11,790 nucleotides of DNA from JANRLJ01 sp034437895 (GTDB lineage: Bacteria > Chloroflexota > Anaerolineae > Aggregatilineales > Phototrophicaceae): NCBI GenBank assembly GCA_034437895.1, contig DAOTTO010000004.1, positions 1 through 11,790 of the forward strand, given 5' to 3'. Under the pieces are notes generated by a model that worked only from the letters and a program-made list of their open reading frames with translations, was not told where the DNA came from and made no database searches. Positions 1 through 6,914 of this stretch are shown here, piece after piece. Within the stretch, counting starts at the first letter, position 1. Each line of letters begins with the position of its first letter. A program made the translations under genes and the position numbers.

Positions 1-314
1 TAATCTTCTGAACGCAGGAAAAATCCCTTGCGTGTCTTTTTATGCCAGGTGAGTTTGAGCTGCTTCGCCAGAGTCCGCACGGCTGCTAGCGAGTGATCGT
101 TTTCGGCATCGGCGCTCCCAGCCGTAATCGAACTAGCGGCACATGCAATCGCCTCCAGTAGCGTCGATTTGCCCGACCCGTTTTCGCCGACGAAAAATGT
201 GACGGGTGCAGTGAAGGTGATTTCTGGCGCTGATCGGACGAGGGGGATATTAAAGGGATACATCTCGGCTAAAGCTGCTTTGGGCGGGGTGAGGGTTAAG
301 GATTTGAGATGCAT
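1..314 (-). CDS. AAA-family ATPase (COG3910-like), N-terminal part only
   Basis: This is the first 104 residues of a P-loop ATPase whose remainder lies beyond the left edge. Translation from the ATG at 314 begins MHLKSLTLTPPKAALAEMYP. It reaches a perfect Walker A motif, GENGSGKST, at about residues 43-51, followed by LLEAIACAA, as in predicted AAA ATPases of the COG3910 type. The later stretch GFFLRSED matches the place where that family usually has a GFFLRAES-like segment. The Walker B and signature motifs are outside the window. No good Shine-Dalgarno precedes the ATG, but the usual family N-terminus (about 40 residues before the P-loop) agrees with this start. It is the last visible gene of the minus-strand series, 94 bases after the broken methyltransferase. 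The specific role of this family is not known to me. Confidence 0.8.
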   Translation of the reverse strand, partial: MHLKSLTLTPPKAALAEMYPFNIPLVRSAPEITFTAPVTFFVGENGSGKSTLLEAIACAASSITAGSADAENDHSLAAVRTLAKQLKLTWHKKTRKGFFLRSED

Positions 315-408
315 GCGTAGGTCTTCATATTTATAGGAACATATGATCTAATTTTATCTTGGTTTTTGGAGAATGCCAAATGGGTGAAACTGAGTGTGAA
401 AGTTGAGT

Positions 409-1219
409 TTAGGGATAAAGCGGTGAACGCAGCACCAGATAGCCACGACGGAGAATACGCTTCCGAAGGTCGATGGAATAGCCAAAGCGCTCTCGCAGAT
501 GATAGGCGGCGAAAATCCACTGTTGACGCAGGCCAATTTTGCCAGCGCTTTTGGCGACTGTGAGTGATCGCTGCCATGCGTCGAAAAATGCGGCGGGGGC
601 TTGATCGTGCGCGTGATGAATTAAACGCTTGGGTAAGACCGCCTGAAAATCGACGGGCGTAAGGCCTTCACGAAAGTTCGTGCCGAAGACAAGTTCTTGA
701 TGCACGAGCATCTTATATTGGGTTTTGCGATAAATATCAAAGACGACTAATCGTCCGGTTGGATTAGATGTGCCTTCGATGAGCAGCCCGCCGATTTCTA
801 ATGATTCCGCCATTGTGTTAAGCGCTGCGGAAACATCGTCTTCCTTAATATTGACGCAAGACATTATAAGCGCGGATGAGTCGCACATTACTCATGATAA
901 GAATATTCGAGAGATTAAAGCCACCCAGTTTGAATTCGATAGTTGGTGGCTGGGCATAAATTTGTGCTGCCAAGACGCGCGCCGGATCAATCTCAACGCC
1001 GAGCAGGTTTAGATTGCGATTCAGCGGCAGCCAGCGTTCAAACATCTCCAGCGCCGTCCATGCTTGTGTGCCGTAGCCTACATCGACAATCAAGGGCTGT
1101 CCATTGGTCAAAACGGATGACCATGCCAGCGCGATATAGGTGTCGATCTGGCGTAGGCGATTGAGGGCGGTTTTGCCGCGCGTGGGCTGACCGATGGGAC
1201 GTGTATGCCGGATAGTCAT
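409..1219 (-). pseudogene. Class I SAM-dependent methyltransferase, broken by a single frameshift
   Basis: Two overlapping frames together make one protein of about 269 residues. The first part starts at the ATG at 1219 (MTIRHTRPIG) and carries motif I, VDVGYGT, at about residues 45-51 and the acidic loop LLGVEIDP at about 72-79, which are the SAM-binding marks of a Rossmann methyltransferase. It runs to RAYNVLRQY and hits TAA at 845-847. The second part, read in the +1 frame, continues KEDDVSAALNTMAESLE and ends at 409. Removing one T of the TT at 847-848 joins them as NVLRQY-KEDD. A neighbouring ATG at 888 could start the second frame alone, but that product would lack the SAM-binding motifs. 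The substrate is unknown. The gene follows the esterase by 44 bases. Either it is a true pseudogene or the base is a sequencing or assembly error. Confidence 0.75.
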
Positions 1220-1263
1220 GATAAACCGCCGGAAACATAAAAGCGATTGAAAGCACCCACGCT

Positions 1264-2319
1264 TCACACAGCAGAAATCAGCGGGAAAAGATGCTCTAGG
1301 CCGCGCCACAGGCTGTTTCGCCATGATGGGTAATTATGTCCGCTGTTATGTTCACTATATATAACATCGTAGCCACGCTTTTGCAGCAGTGCATTCATCT
1401 CTCGGTTGCCATCAATAAACCATTCGTGTATGCCTGCATCCATCCAGATTTTAATATCCTTTGTCGGCGTATATTCCAGAAGATCGTGCGTGACCGAGCG
1501 ATAGTAAAGATGCTCCCCACGAAACGCCCCCGATTGGCTTAAGACATGCCCGAAAATTTCTGGCGCACGCAGCGCGGTATAAAGTGACATCAACCCGCCC
1601 ATAGAGGCACCCATCATACCAAATGCGCCAGGTGACTTTTGGGTATCGACCAAATGAAGATGCTCACGGGCAAAAGGCAAAACGCAATAGATTAGAAATC
1701 CAACGGTTGCATCACTACTGGCGTATTCCACAACGCGCCCATCACCACCGGGATCGAGCAGCGCCAGCGAAATCGGGCGGATGCGTTTTTGCGTGATAAG
1801 ATTATCAACGATGGTGGCAATTCGGGCGTGATGAAGATAACCAGAACCATCGAACACAATCAGCAGCGGAGTCGGTTCATTAATTGCAGGTCGGTAGAGA
1901 TGAAGCGTGCGGCTTGCGCCAACAATGTAACTTTTTCCATCAATAACGTGTGTGGTGATCTGCCCACGCGGAACATCAGCCTGCTCGATAGCTAAAGGAT
2001 TATCGTGGGCTTGTGGCATCCAAAATACACTGTTGATATGTCCCATGTTGTCATCAAAACGATTTGGGTTTAGTGGATCGTAGGTGCGTTCTCCATCGAC
2101 AATAAAGCCGTATTCGATATAGGCATCCAGTGGCAGGGTGATTGTTGTCTGCCACTGGTCTTCAGACACTTGTTCAAAGTCAATCGGTTTTTTATCCATC
2201 AGCCAATAATTGAAGTCGCCCAATAGCTGCGGCTGTGTTGGCCCCTCCCATAAGAATGTCACCCGATTACCGTTAATCAGGGGTGTTCCTTTAGCTTTAA
2301 CGCATTCAAGGAGTGACAT
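1264..2319 (-). CDS. Putative Fes/esterase D-type hydrolase with N-terminal Ig-like (CBM48-type) domain
   Basis: A 351-residue alpha/beta hydrolase. Residues about 17-101 form an early-set/CBM48-like beta domain (VTFLWEG, LLGDFNYW, DPLNPNRFDDN). Residues about 120-345 match the putative esterase family, with nucleophile motif GASMGG (Ser239), a likely acid in WMDAG (Asp294) and a likely catalytic histidine in SGHNYPSW (His328). This two-domain layout is that of enterochelin esterase-like proteins, but no siderophore genes are near, so the substrate is open; acetylated sugars or other esters are possible. No signal peptide is seen, so it should be cytoplasmic. The frame is open further upstream, but that part lies inside glpD. 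A strong GAGGAG site 6 nt before the ATG at 2319 (3 nt before another at 2322) fixes the start. glpD ends 28 bases upstream, so the two are probably cotranscribed. Confidence 0.8.
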   Translation of the reverse strand: MSLLECVKAKGTPLINGNRVTFLWEGPTQPQLLGDFNYWLMDKKPIDFEQVSEDQWQTTITLPLDAYIEYGFIVDGERTYDPLNPNRFDDNMGHINSVFWMPQAHDNPLAIEQADVPRGQITTHVIDGKSYIVGASRTLHLYRPAINEPTPLLIVFDGSGYLHHARIATIVDNLITQKRIRPISLALLDPGGDGRVVEYASSDATVGFLIYCVLPFAREHLHLVDTQKSPGAFGMMGASMGGLMSLYTALRAPEIFGHVLSQSGAFRGEHLYYRSVTHDLLEYTPTKDIKIWMDAGIHEWFIDGNREMNALLQKRGYDVIYSEHNSGHNYPSWRNSLWRGLEHLFPLISAV

Positions 2320-2347
2320 CATTTTCTCCTCAAAAATGAAATGCCTC

Positions 2348-4054
2348 TTACGTATGCTGTGTAATGTTGAGTTCAACCCCATGACGGTCTTTGAGTAGTT
2401 TGGCGGTACGATTAATTTCTGTCTGGGTTTGCCCATCCGACCAACCGAGTGCCGCGCCAAGAATCTGACCCAATTCCACAAGCCCCTCATTAGTGATTTT
2501 GCCCAGCATCGCCAGCAGTGACCGCCGCAGCGCAAAATCATCCAAATGAATCACTTTTTCCCGCGTGGCGATAAATTCAATTTCGCCAGTCGTATAATCG
2601 GGGATATGAGTCAGCGCGATGTCTTCGGTGGACGCACAAAACTGCGCGATTTCGTCGGCGCGAGTGCCATAACGATTAAACAGAGTTTGAAGACGCTCTA
2701 GTGATAGGTTGGTTTTTTGTCCGAGTGCATCCAGCCAGCGCTGCTGATCTTTTTCAGTCTGAGGATAATTTTTGCCACCACCGATGGACATTTCACGAGT
2801 CGATGCGCGGCGCGACATATCTATCATTGGCAGTACTTTATCCGTCGTTTGTTCCGCAAAAGCGCGGAAGGTCGTCCACTTGCCGCCGACCAATGAATAC
2901 ACGGGAAAGTCAATACCTTCTCCGGGTTCAGTGATACGGATGCTATGGTCGCGGCTGATTTGCCCCGGTGTGGCGGCATCGCTGGCGGGCAGAGGACGCA
3001 CGCCCGAAAAACGAAAAACGATATGTTGGTGGTTGATTTCAATGTTGGGGAAAACCAGTTTGACGAGTTCGATCATGTAATCGACTTCATCTTCAGTGCA
3101 GAATGCATCGTCGGGATTGCTGATCGGAATATCGGTTGTGCCAATCAGGACGCGATCTTGTAGCGGAAAAAATAAACAGATGCGCCCGTCCTTGTTTTCA
3201 AAGAAAAGTTCGTGTCCGCGTGTCGCCGCATGAAGTTCAGGGTGATCGACTATGATATGTGATCCCTTCGTCCCGCCGATCATACGTGTCTGACGAGTCA
3301 TCGCTTTGTTGGTGAAGTCGATCCAAGGGCCTGCCGCATTGATGACGATGCGCGGTTTTACTTCTAAGGTTGCGCCGGTAATTTGATCTTTTAATGTGAC
3401 TTGGCCGCCCGATGCGCTTTCCGCACTTACATAATTGAGCGCATGGGCATTCGGTGACATCGCCTCGGTATCCAGAATGAGTTCCAAACAGATGCGTTCA
3501 GGATAAGGCATCCATGCGTCGTAATAAGTGGTTGTGGCAACAATATCAGGATTTAAGCCAGGACGCAGTTCCAATGATTTTGCGCGTGAGGTCATCTTAT
3601 GGCGCGGAAGGGCTTGTTGTGACCAAGTGAAAAAGTCATACATGGTCAGCCCGGCTTTGATGATGATCGCGCCGCGATTGCTCGGCTTATCGCGCAGATT
3701 AAAAAATTTCAGGGGCGCGTTGAGCATCCCCGAAAACCAATTAAAAATCGGGATGGTCGTAGGCAGCGGTTTGACGTAATGCGGGGCGTTGGCTAAAAGT
3801 CGATTACGTTCATGCAGCGCTTCATTGACCAGTCGGAACTCGCCATTTTCCAGATAGCGCAGCCCGCCATGTACCATGTGCGATGAAGCCGCACTTGCCC
3901 CGCCACAAAAATCATTTTTCTCTACCAACAGAACATCCACGCCTTGAAGCGCTAAATCCCGAAATAGACCGATGCCGTTAATCCCACCTCCGATGATGAG
4001 GGCAGATATTTCAGGCTGCTGACGGATAGACTCTAAGGTTTGTTCTCTTGTCAC
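2348..4054 (-). CDS. glpD: FAD-dependent glycerol-3-phosphate dehydrogenase
   Basis: 568 residues, the usual size for aerobic GlpD. It oxidises sn-glycerol 3-phosphate to dihydroxyacetone phosphate and passes electrons through FAD to the quinone pool at the membrane surface. The FAD dinucleotide motif IIGGGINGIG is at residues 20-29 with the ribose-binding Glu at VEKNDF (Glu45). The family signature GGASAASSHMVHGGLRYLE is at 51-69. Substrate and FAD contacts lie in FSGVRPLP (349-356) and VGGKWTTFR (389-397). The DAO C-terminal cap spans about 425-550, ending with LVELGQILGAALGW. The start is a GTG at 4054, chosen because GAGGTG sits 5 nt upstream and no in-frame ATG precedes the FAD motif. 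It heads a close-packed group with the esterase, methyltransferase and ATPase. No glycerol kinase or facilitator is visible. Confidence 0.95.
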   Translation of the reverse strand: MTREQTLESIRQQPEISALIIGGGINGIGLFRDLALQGVDVLLVEKNDFCGGASAASSHMVHGGLRYLENGEFRLVNEALHERNRLLANAPHYVKPLPTTIPIFNWFSGMLNAPLKFFNLRDKPSNRGAIIIKAGLTMYDFFTWSQQALPRHKMTSRAKSLELRPGLNPDIVATTTYYDAWMPYPERICLELILDTEAMSPNAHALNYVSAESASGGQVTLKDQITGATLEVKPRIVINAAGPWIDFTNKAMTRQTRMIGGTKGSHIIVDHPELHAATRGHELFFENKDGRICLFFPLQDRVLIGTTDIPISNPDDAFCTEDEVDYMIELVKLVFPNIEINHQHIVFRFSGVRPLPASDAATPGQISRDHSIRITEPGEGIDFPVYSLVGGKWTTFRAFAEQTTDKVLPMIDMSRRASTREMSIGGGKNYPQTEKDQQRWLDALGQKTNLSLERLQTLFNRYGTRADEIAQFCASTEDIALTHIPDYTTGEIEFIATREKVIHLDDFALRRSLLAMLGKITNEGLVELGQILGAALGWSDGQTQTEINRTAKLLKDRHGVELNITQHT

Positions 4055-4098
4055 GATTTCACCTCTCGAAATTACACTAGAAGACGAATTTTCTCATG

Positions 4099-4126
4099 AT
4101 GTTACCGCTTTATGCGCTAGCTTCAA
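4099..4126 (-). promoter_or_regulatory. Candidate glpD promoter
   Basis: On the minus strand TTGAAG (4121-4126) and TAACAT (4099-4104) are 16 nt apart, each matching 4 of 6 bases of the sigma70-type boxes, with the glpD start 45 nt downstream of the -10 box. The match is modest and no transcript evidence exists, so it is only a best guess. Confidence 0.3.
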
Positions 4127-4184
4127 AAGATGATTTTTAAGCAGGCAGAGATTGTCGAGGGTAGGAAATAACAATAAGGCTTGA

Positions 4185-4210
4185 TGGGACATGATGCTCA
4201 GCATGTCCCA
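4185..4210 (-). terminator. Perfect 9-bp inverted repeat between parB and glpD
   Basis: Arms TGGGACATG and CATGTCCCA pair perfectly around an 8-nt loop. It lies 52 bases beyond the parB stop and 130 bases before the glpD start, both read on the minus strand. As RNA it would be a strong stem, but the T-run that marks an intrinsic terminator is absent: the minus strand continues TCAAGCCTTATTGTTATTTC. It may therefore be a Rho-independent-like terminator of weak type, a transcript-stabilising stem, or a DNA operator for the glpD unit. Confidence 0.4.
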
Positions 4211-4262
4211 TATTGCGATTGATCTTTAGCGCTGATGAGCATGGTCTTTAGATGGCAACAGG

Positions 4263-5567
4263 CTATTCGATGAGGTTTTTGACTTGATCTAACCGCGTTT
4301 GCATTTGTTCTAGTAAATTTCGGATTTGCGCTTTCGTACCCGGATCCGCCTCCCCTACCCCATCGCGTAGGTCAGAAATTGCCTTAAAAATGGCCTCATC
4401 TTGCTTGGAAAACAGCCTTTTTCCGCGTTTGAGGGCGGGATCACTTAGTAGGGGAGGGGGCTTATAGGATCGCTTGGCGATTTCTGCGGTATCGGTCTTG
4501 GTCGCCAAATTGTTGCGACTCGCAACAATTTTTTCCAAATTGCGAGCTTCTTCAATCGCTTTAGGCGCAGGCAGTTTAGCCCACTTCAAAAGTTCATCTT
4601 CGGATACATCCAAATTATCCCCAATATCCCAAACTTCGTCCGGCAAACCGAGCAGCATTCGGCAGCGCGTAAACGCCGAGCGATGAGCCGCCCCAATCGC
4701 GTTAGAAAGGACTTCGCCTTTGCCACTAGGGACGCGATGCTCAATCACCTGAGCGTAATAAGGCCGATCACAATGGCCTGATCTAATTAGGTGTTCAAAC
4801 GTCTGGAACGTCGCGCCATCAAGTTGCAACAAATCCATCAATAGAATGGCGAACTGCCGCGCCCGTCCAATCGCGTTTAAATCGGCGCGTGCCGTATTCT
4901 CGGTAGCCTGCCGCCACACATTGAGTTTTTGGACGACGATGGCGGGGATTTTTTCCCACCGAGTGCGCTCATCGGGTTTGCCTGCCCCAGCATGGAAAAA
5001 ATTAAACAGCATGTGGAACGCTAACCAACGGCGCTCACCCGTTTCCAGCCTAAAGTGCCGCGCCCCGGCTTGTTCTGCTGTCACAGGATTTGTGAGACCA
5101 TCGCGGCGAATACTGACAGCTAAATCGACGATCTTCAAAAAAGCGGTTTCTGCTGGCCCTGGCTTATAATTTTCGTTTTCGATGTCGGTTTCCGAGCGTC
5201 CCCTTTTTTCGACGGCTTCCGCCCAAAGCGTATCACTCAGGTTAAAATTAGGGACACGCGCTAATCCACGTTCTTCGTCAATAATATCTACCCAAAAATT
5301 GAACATCTCTGTGACCATGCCCGGTTCGCCGTTCCAATGCTCACGCACGGCGGAAGGCATAACACGCCGCGCTTGTTTTATATCTGGGTAGATTTCCATA
5401 ATTGGGATCGGGCGTATGGTTTGTCGTCCGGCCTCTACGCGGGTCAGCTCGCCGAACAATGCCGTATCCGCATCATTCATCGAAAGCGCAGGACGCTCCG
5501 ATGGTTTGTCTTCACTGCCATCTTTGCCAAATGGATCAATACCAGCCAGCGAATTTTTGCGCCCCAT
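4263..5567 (-). CDS. parB: ParB/Spo0J-type partition protein, divergent
   Basis: 434 residues. The family motifs are clear but widely spaced: IYPDIKQARR (59-68) matches the first ParB box, VSIRRDGLTNPV (151-162) the second, and LETGERRWLAF (174-184) is the GERR motif that binds the CTP phosphates in ParB proteins. TENTARADL (222-230) is the ENxxR motif. The middle should be the parS-binding helical domain, and the C-terminal 30 residues (TKAQIRNLLEQMQTRLDQVK) look like a coiled dimerisation helix. Compared with Spo0J-type ParB, about 60 extra residues lie between boxes one and two, and the N-terminus is longer. The ATG at 5567 follows the parA stop by 1 nt (TAA T ATG), so translation is probably coupled. 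With ParA it would segregate DNA by binding parS sites. No canonical parS was found here. Confidence 0.85.
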   Translation of the reverse strand: MGRKNSLAGIDPFGKDGSEDKPSERPALSMNDADTALFGELTRVEAGRQTIRPIPIMEIYPDIKQARRVMPSAVREHWNGEPGMVTEMFNFWVDIIDEERGLARVPNFNLSDTLWAEAVEKRGRSETDIENENYKPGPAETAFLKIVDLAVSIRRDGLTNPVTAEQAGARHFRLETGERRWLAFHMLFNFFHAGAGKPDERTRWEKIPAIVVQKLNVWRQATENTARADLNAIGRARQFAILLMDLLQLDGATFQTFEHLIRSGHCDRPYYAQVIEHRVPSGKGEVLSNAIGAAHRSAFTRCRMLLGLPDEVWDIGDNLDVSEDELLKWAKLPAPKAIEEARNLEKIVASRNNLATKTDTAEIAKRSYKPPPLLSDPALKRGKRLFSKQDEAIFKAISDLRDGVGEADPGTKAQIRNLLEQMQTRLDQVKNLIE

Positions 5568-5568
5568 A

Positions 5569-6351
5569 TTATTGCATCTCCATTTGAACGCGATCTACGA
5601 TGTTCCACGCATCGCGGGCTGCGCCGCTATCGGGTGCGAAGCGAAACGCCAACTGACCAAGGGTGGAGGCTTCTGCCCACACGGTACGCATTGCCATTTC
5701 AGGCCAAACGAGATTGCCATAACGAGATTTGAGTTTGTTCAGATTTTCTTGATGGACTAACGTGCCAGCACGGAACATCGTCGGCACAATGCCCATGATT
5801 TGGATATTTTCTAAACCCCAGCGGGCGCGGGTGGGCTGGATCATGTCACGATGAGCAAGGCTTTCGACTAGTCCATCGAAACTCAGAAATTCGCATTTCG
5901 TGGGATAAATAATCGCATCTGTTGCCAGATAGATGCTCCCATGTAGCAGCGAGGGGGTAGGCGAAGTATCAAACACAACGGCATCAACAACGCCTTCTAA
6001 TTCCCGAAACCGCTCGACGACGGCAAAGGCATCCGAGATTTGAATCGGGATGCTGCGGGTCTCTACATTGGAAGGGACGACATAAAGCTGGCCTTTAACC
6101 GGATAACCAGGGATGCCGAAGCATTCTGGCGAGGCAGGACGCAGCACTTCTTTAAAGGATGCACCGCGTACCAAAAGATCGTAAAGGCCGGGGCCTTTTT
6201 GAATGCCGAGCGAAACGGTTGCATGGCCTTGTGGGTCAGCATCTGCTAATACCACGCGATACCCGCGAATGGCGAGTCCGGCGGCAAGATGAATAGCGAG
6301 CGTCGTTTTACCGACTCCGCCTTTTTCGTTAATGAGCGTCACAGTCTTCAT
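5569..6351 (-). CDS. parA: ParA-family partition ATPase
   Basis: 260 residues from the ATG at 6351. The deviant Walker A box KGGVGKTT (residues 10-17), Walker A' DADPQG (37-42) and Walker B VVFDTSPT (125-132) are all present, marking a ParA/MinD/Soj ATPase that binds DNA without sequence preference when ATP-bound and moves ParB-bound DNA. There is no N-terminal HTH domain, so it is of the short type that does not itself act as a specific repressor. The frame could start 14 codons earlier at a GTG (6393), but the ATG places the P-loop at the usual distance from the N-terminus. Neither start has a convincing ribosome binding site. parB follows directly. No replication initiator or plasmid gene is visible, so chromosome and secondary replicon are both possible. 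Confidence 0.92.
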   Translation of the reverse strand: MKTVTLINEKGGVGKTTLAIHLAAGLAIRGYRVVLADADPQGHATVSLGIQKGPGLYDLLVRGASFKEVLRPASPECFGIPGYPVKGQLYVVPSNVETRSIPIQISDAFAVVERFRELEGVVDAVVFDTSPTPSLLHGSIYLATDAIIYPTKCEFLSFDGLVESLAHRDMIQPTRARWGLENIQIMGIVPTMFRAGTLVHQENLNKLKSRYGNLVWPEMAMRTVWAEASTLGQLAFRFAPDSGAARDAWNIVDRVQMEMQ

Positions 6352-6418
6352 GAGAAAAAGAACCCCTGCGGATATTTTTGGGTTTGGTGTCACACTTTCG
6401 GAATAATAACATTTTACA

Positions 6419-6450
6419 ACATCTGGCGTTAGATGGGCATTCGCAGATGT
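6419..6450 (-). promoter_or_regulatory. Spaced inverted repeat upstream of parA, possible ParB or regulator site
   Basis: ACATCTG (6419-6425) and CAGATGT (6444-6450) form a perfect 7-bp inverted repeat with 18 nt between the arms, so the arm centres are 25 bp apart, roughly two and a half helical turns. A further AGATG lies between them at 6431. The site is 68-99 bases upstream of the parA ATG, where an autoregulatory operator would be expected. Function is inferred only from position and symmetry. Confidence 0.35.
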
Positions 6451-6634
6451 AGGTTAAAAATTTGTTAAAGTTGATGCAATTCACCCCTCTATCAAAAACT
6501 CCAGAACTGCTTGGTTTCAGCCACAACCTTTAGAAGTCCACGCGGGTACAAGGGACGTAAACGAGCGTCGTACCATTGAGGTATCTGTTGAGCCAAGTTA
6601 AGTCTGATTTTATTCTTATCATGAGTAATTGCTG

Positions 6635-6664
6635 TTGACAATTTTTGTCAATCAAGTGTATTTT
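6635..6664 (+). promoter_or_regulatory. Candidate promoter with overlapping operator-like palindrome, toward sbcC
   Basis: TTGACA (6635-6640) is a perfect -35 box, followed after 18 nt by TATTTT (6659-6664), a 4 of 6 match to the -10 box. The -35 box is also the left arm of the palindrome TTGACAA-TTT-TTGTCAA (6635-6651), so a dimeric repressor bound there would block the promoter. The sbcC start is about 250 bases downstream, giving a long leader. TACAAT at 6699-6704 is an alternative -10 without a good -35. Confidence 0.4.
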
Positions 6665-6855
6665 GTTCAAAACGCAAAATTAGGCTGTTGGAATGTTGTA
6701 CAATCTAAGCAGTAAAGTGCTACGGTCAATTTTTTCAGTGGAAGCAATCGTCAGCTTGCCTGAGTTTTCTGGTACTGTTGCCGCTTTCGCTGATAACTGA
6801 CTGCTAAAGGCTGAGAGCTTAACTCGGTTCGATATTAAAGACCCTGTTGCCACAC

Positions 6856-6871
6856 TCGCACAAGAGTGCGA
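6856..6871 (+). repeat. Short hairpin in the sbcC leader
   Basis: TCGCAC and GTGCGA form a perfect 6-bp stem with loop AAGA, 43 bases before the sbcC ATG. No T-run follows, so it is not a terminator. It may be incidental. Confidence 0.3.
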
Positions 6872-6914
6872 AAATCTCCCCTGTGTAAATTATCCGCTGG
6901 AAAAGTAAACCACT

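Larger units (their letters stand above)
6352..6914. other. Divergent intergenic region between parA and sbcC
   Basis: 563 bases with no gene that I recognise. It must hold the promoters for parA-parB (leftward) and sbcC (rightward). It contains a spaced 7-bp inverted repeat (6419-6450), a palindrome with a perfect -35 box (6635-6664), an 8-bp palindrome TTGTACAA (6697-6704) and a small hairpin TCGCAC-AAGA-GTGCGA (6856-6871) in the sbcC leader. A broken dyad GGTAC/GTACC spans 6545-6574. Short open frames here show no family features. No DnaA box cluster, tRNA or canonical parS was found. Confidence 0.6.

Noticed and set aside
841..850. Programmed +1 frameshift in the methyltransferase
   Set aside because: The P-site codon TAT would re-pair poorly on ATT, and there is no upstream Shine-Dalgarno-like stimulator; a mutation or data error is simpler.
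2320..2541. N-terminal extension of the esterase by up to 74 codons
   Set aside because: The extension overlaps the glpD coding end in another frame, and a strong GAGGAG site directs the start at 2319.
6352..6393. GTG start 14 codons upstream for ParA
   Set aside because: It places the P-loop too far from the N-terminus for this family and has no better ribosome binding site than the ATG at 6351.
6329..6526. 65-codon minus-strand frame upstream of parA
   Set aside because: It overlaps the parA start and the inverted repeat, has no ribosome binding site, and its composition (many Cys and Ser) is not protein-like.
6770..6860. Possible tRNA, because of a GGTTCGA string at about 6826
   Set aside because: The flanking bases do not form the T-arm stem, and no acceptor or anticodon arm can be built.
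6352..6914. Replication origin or canonical parS in the divergent region
   Set aside because: No cluster of TTATNCACA-like DnaA boxes and no TGTTTCACGTGAAACA-like site was found.
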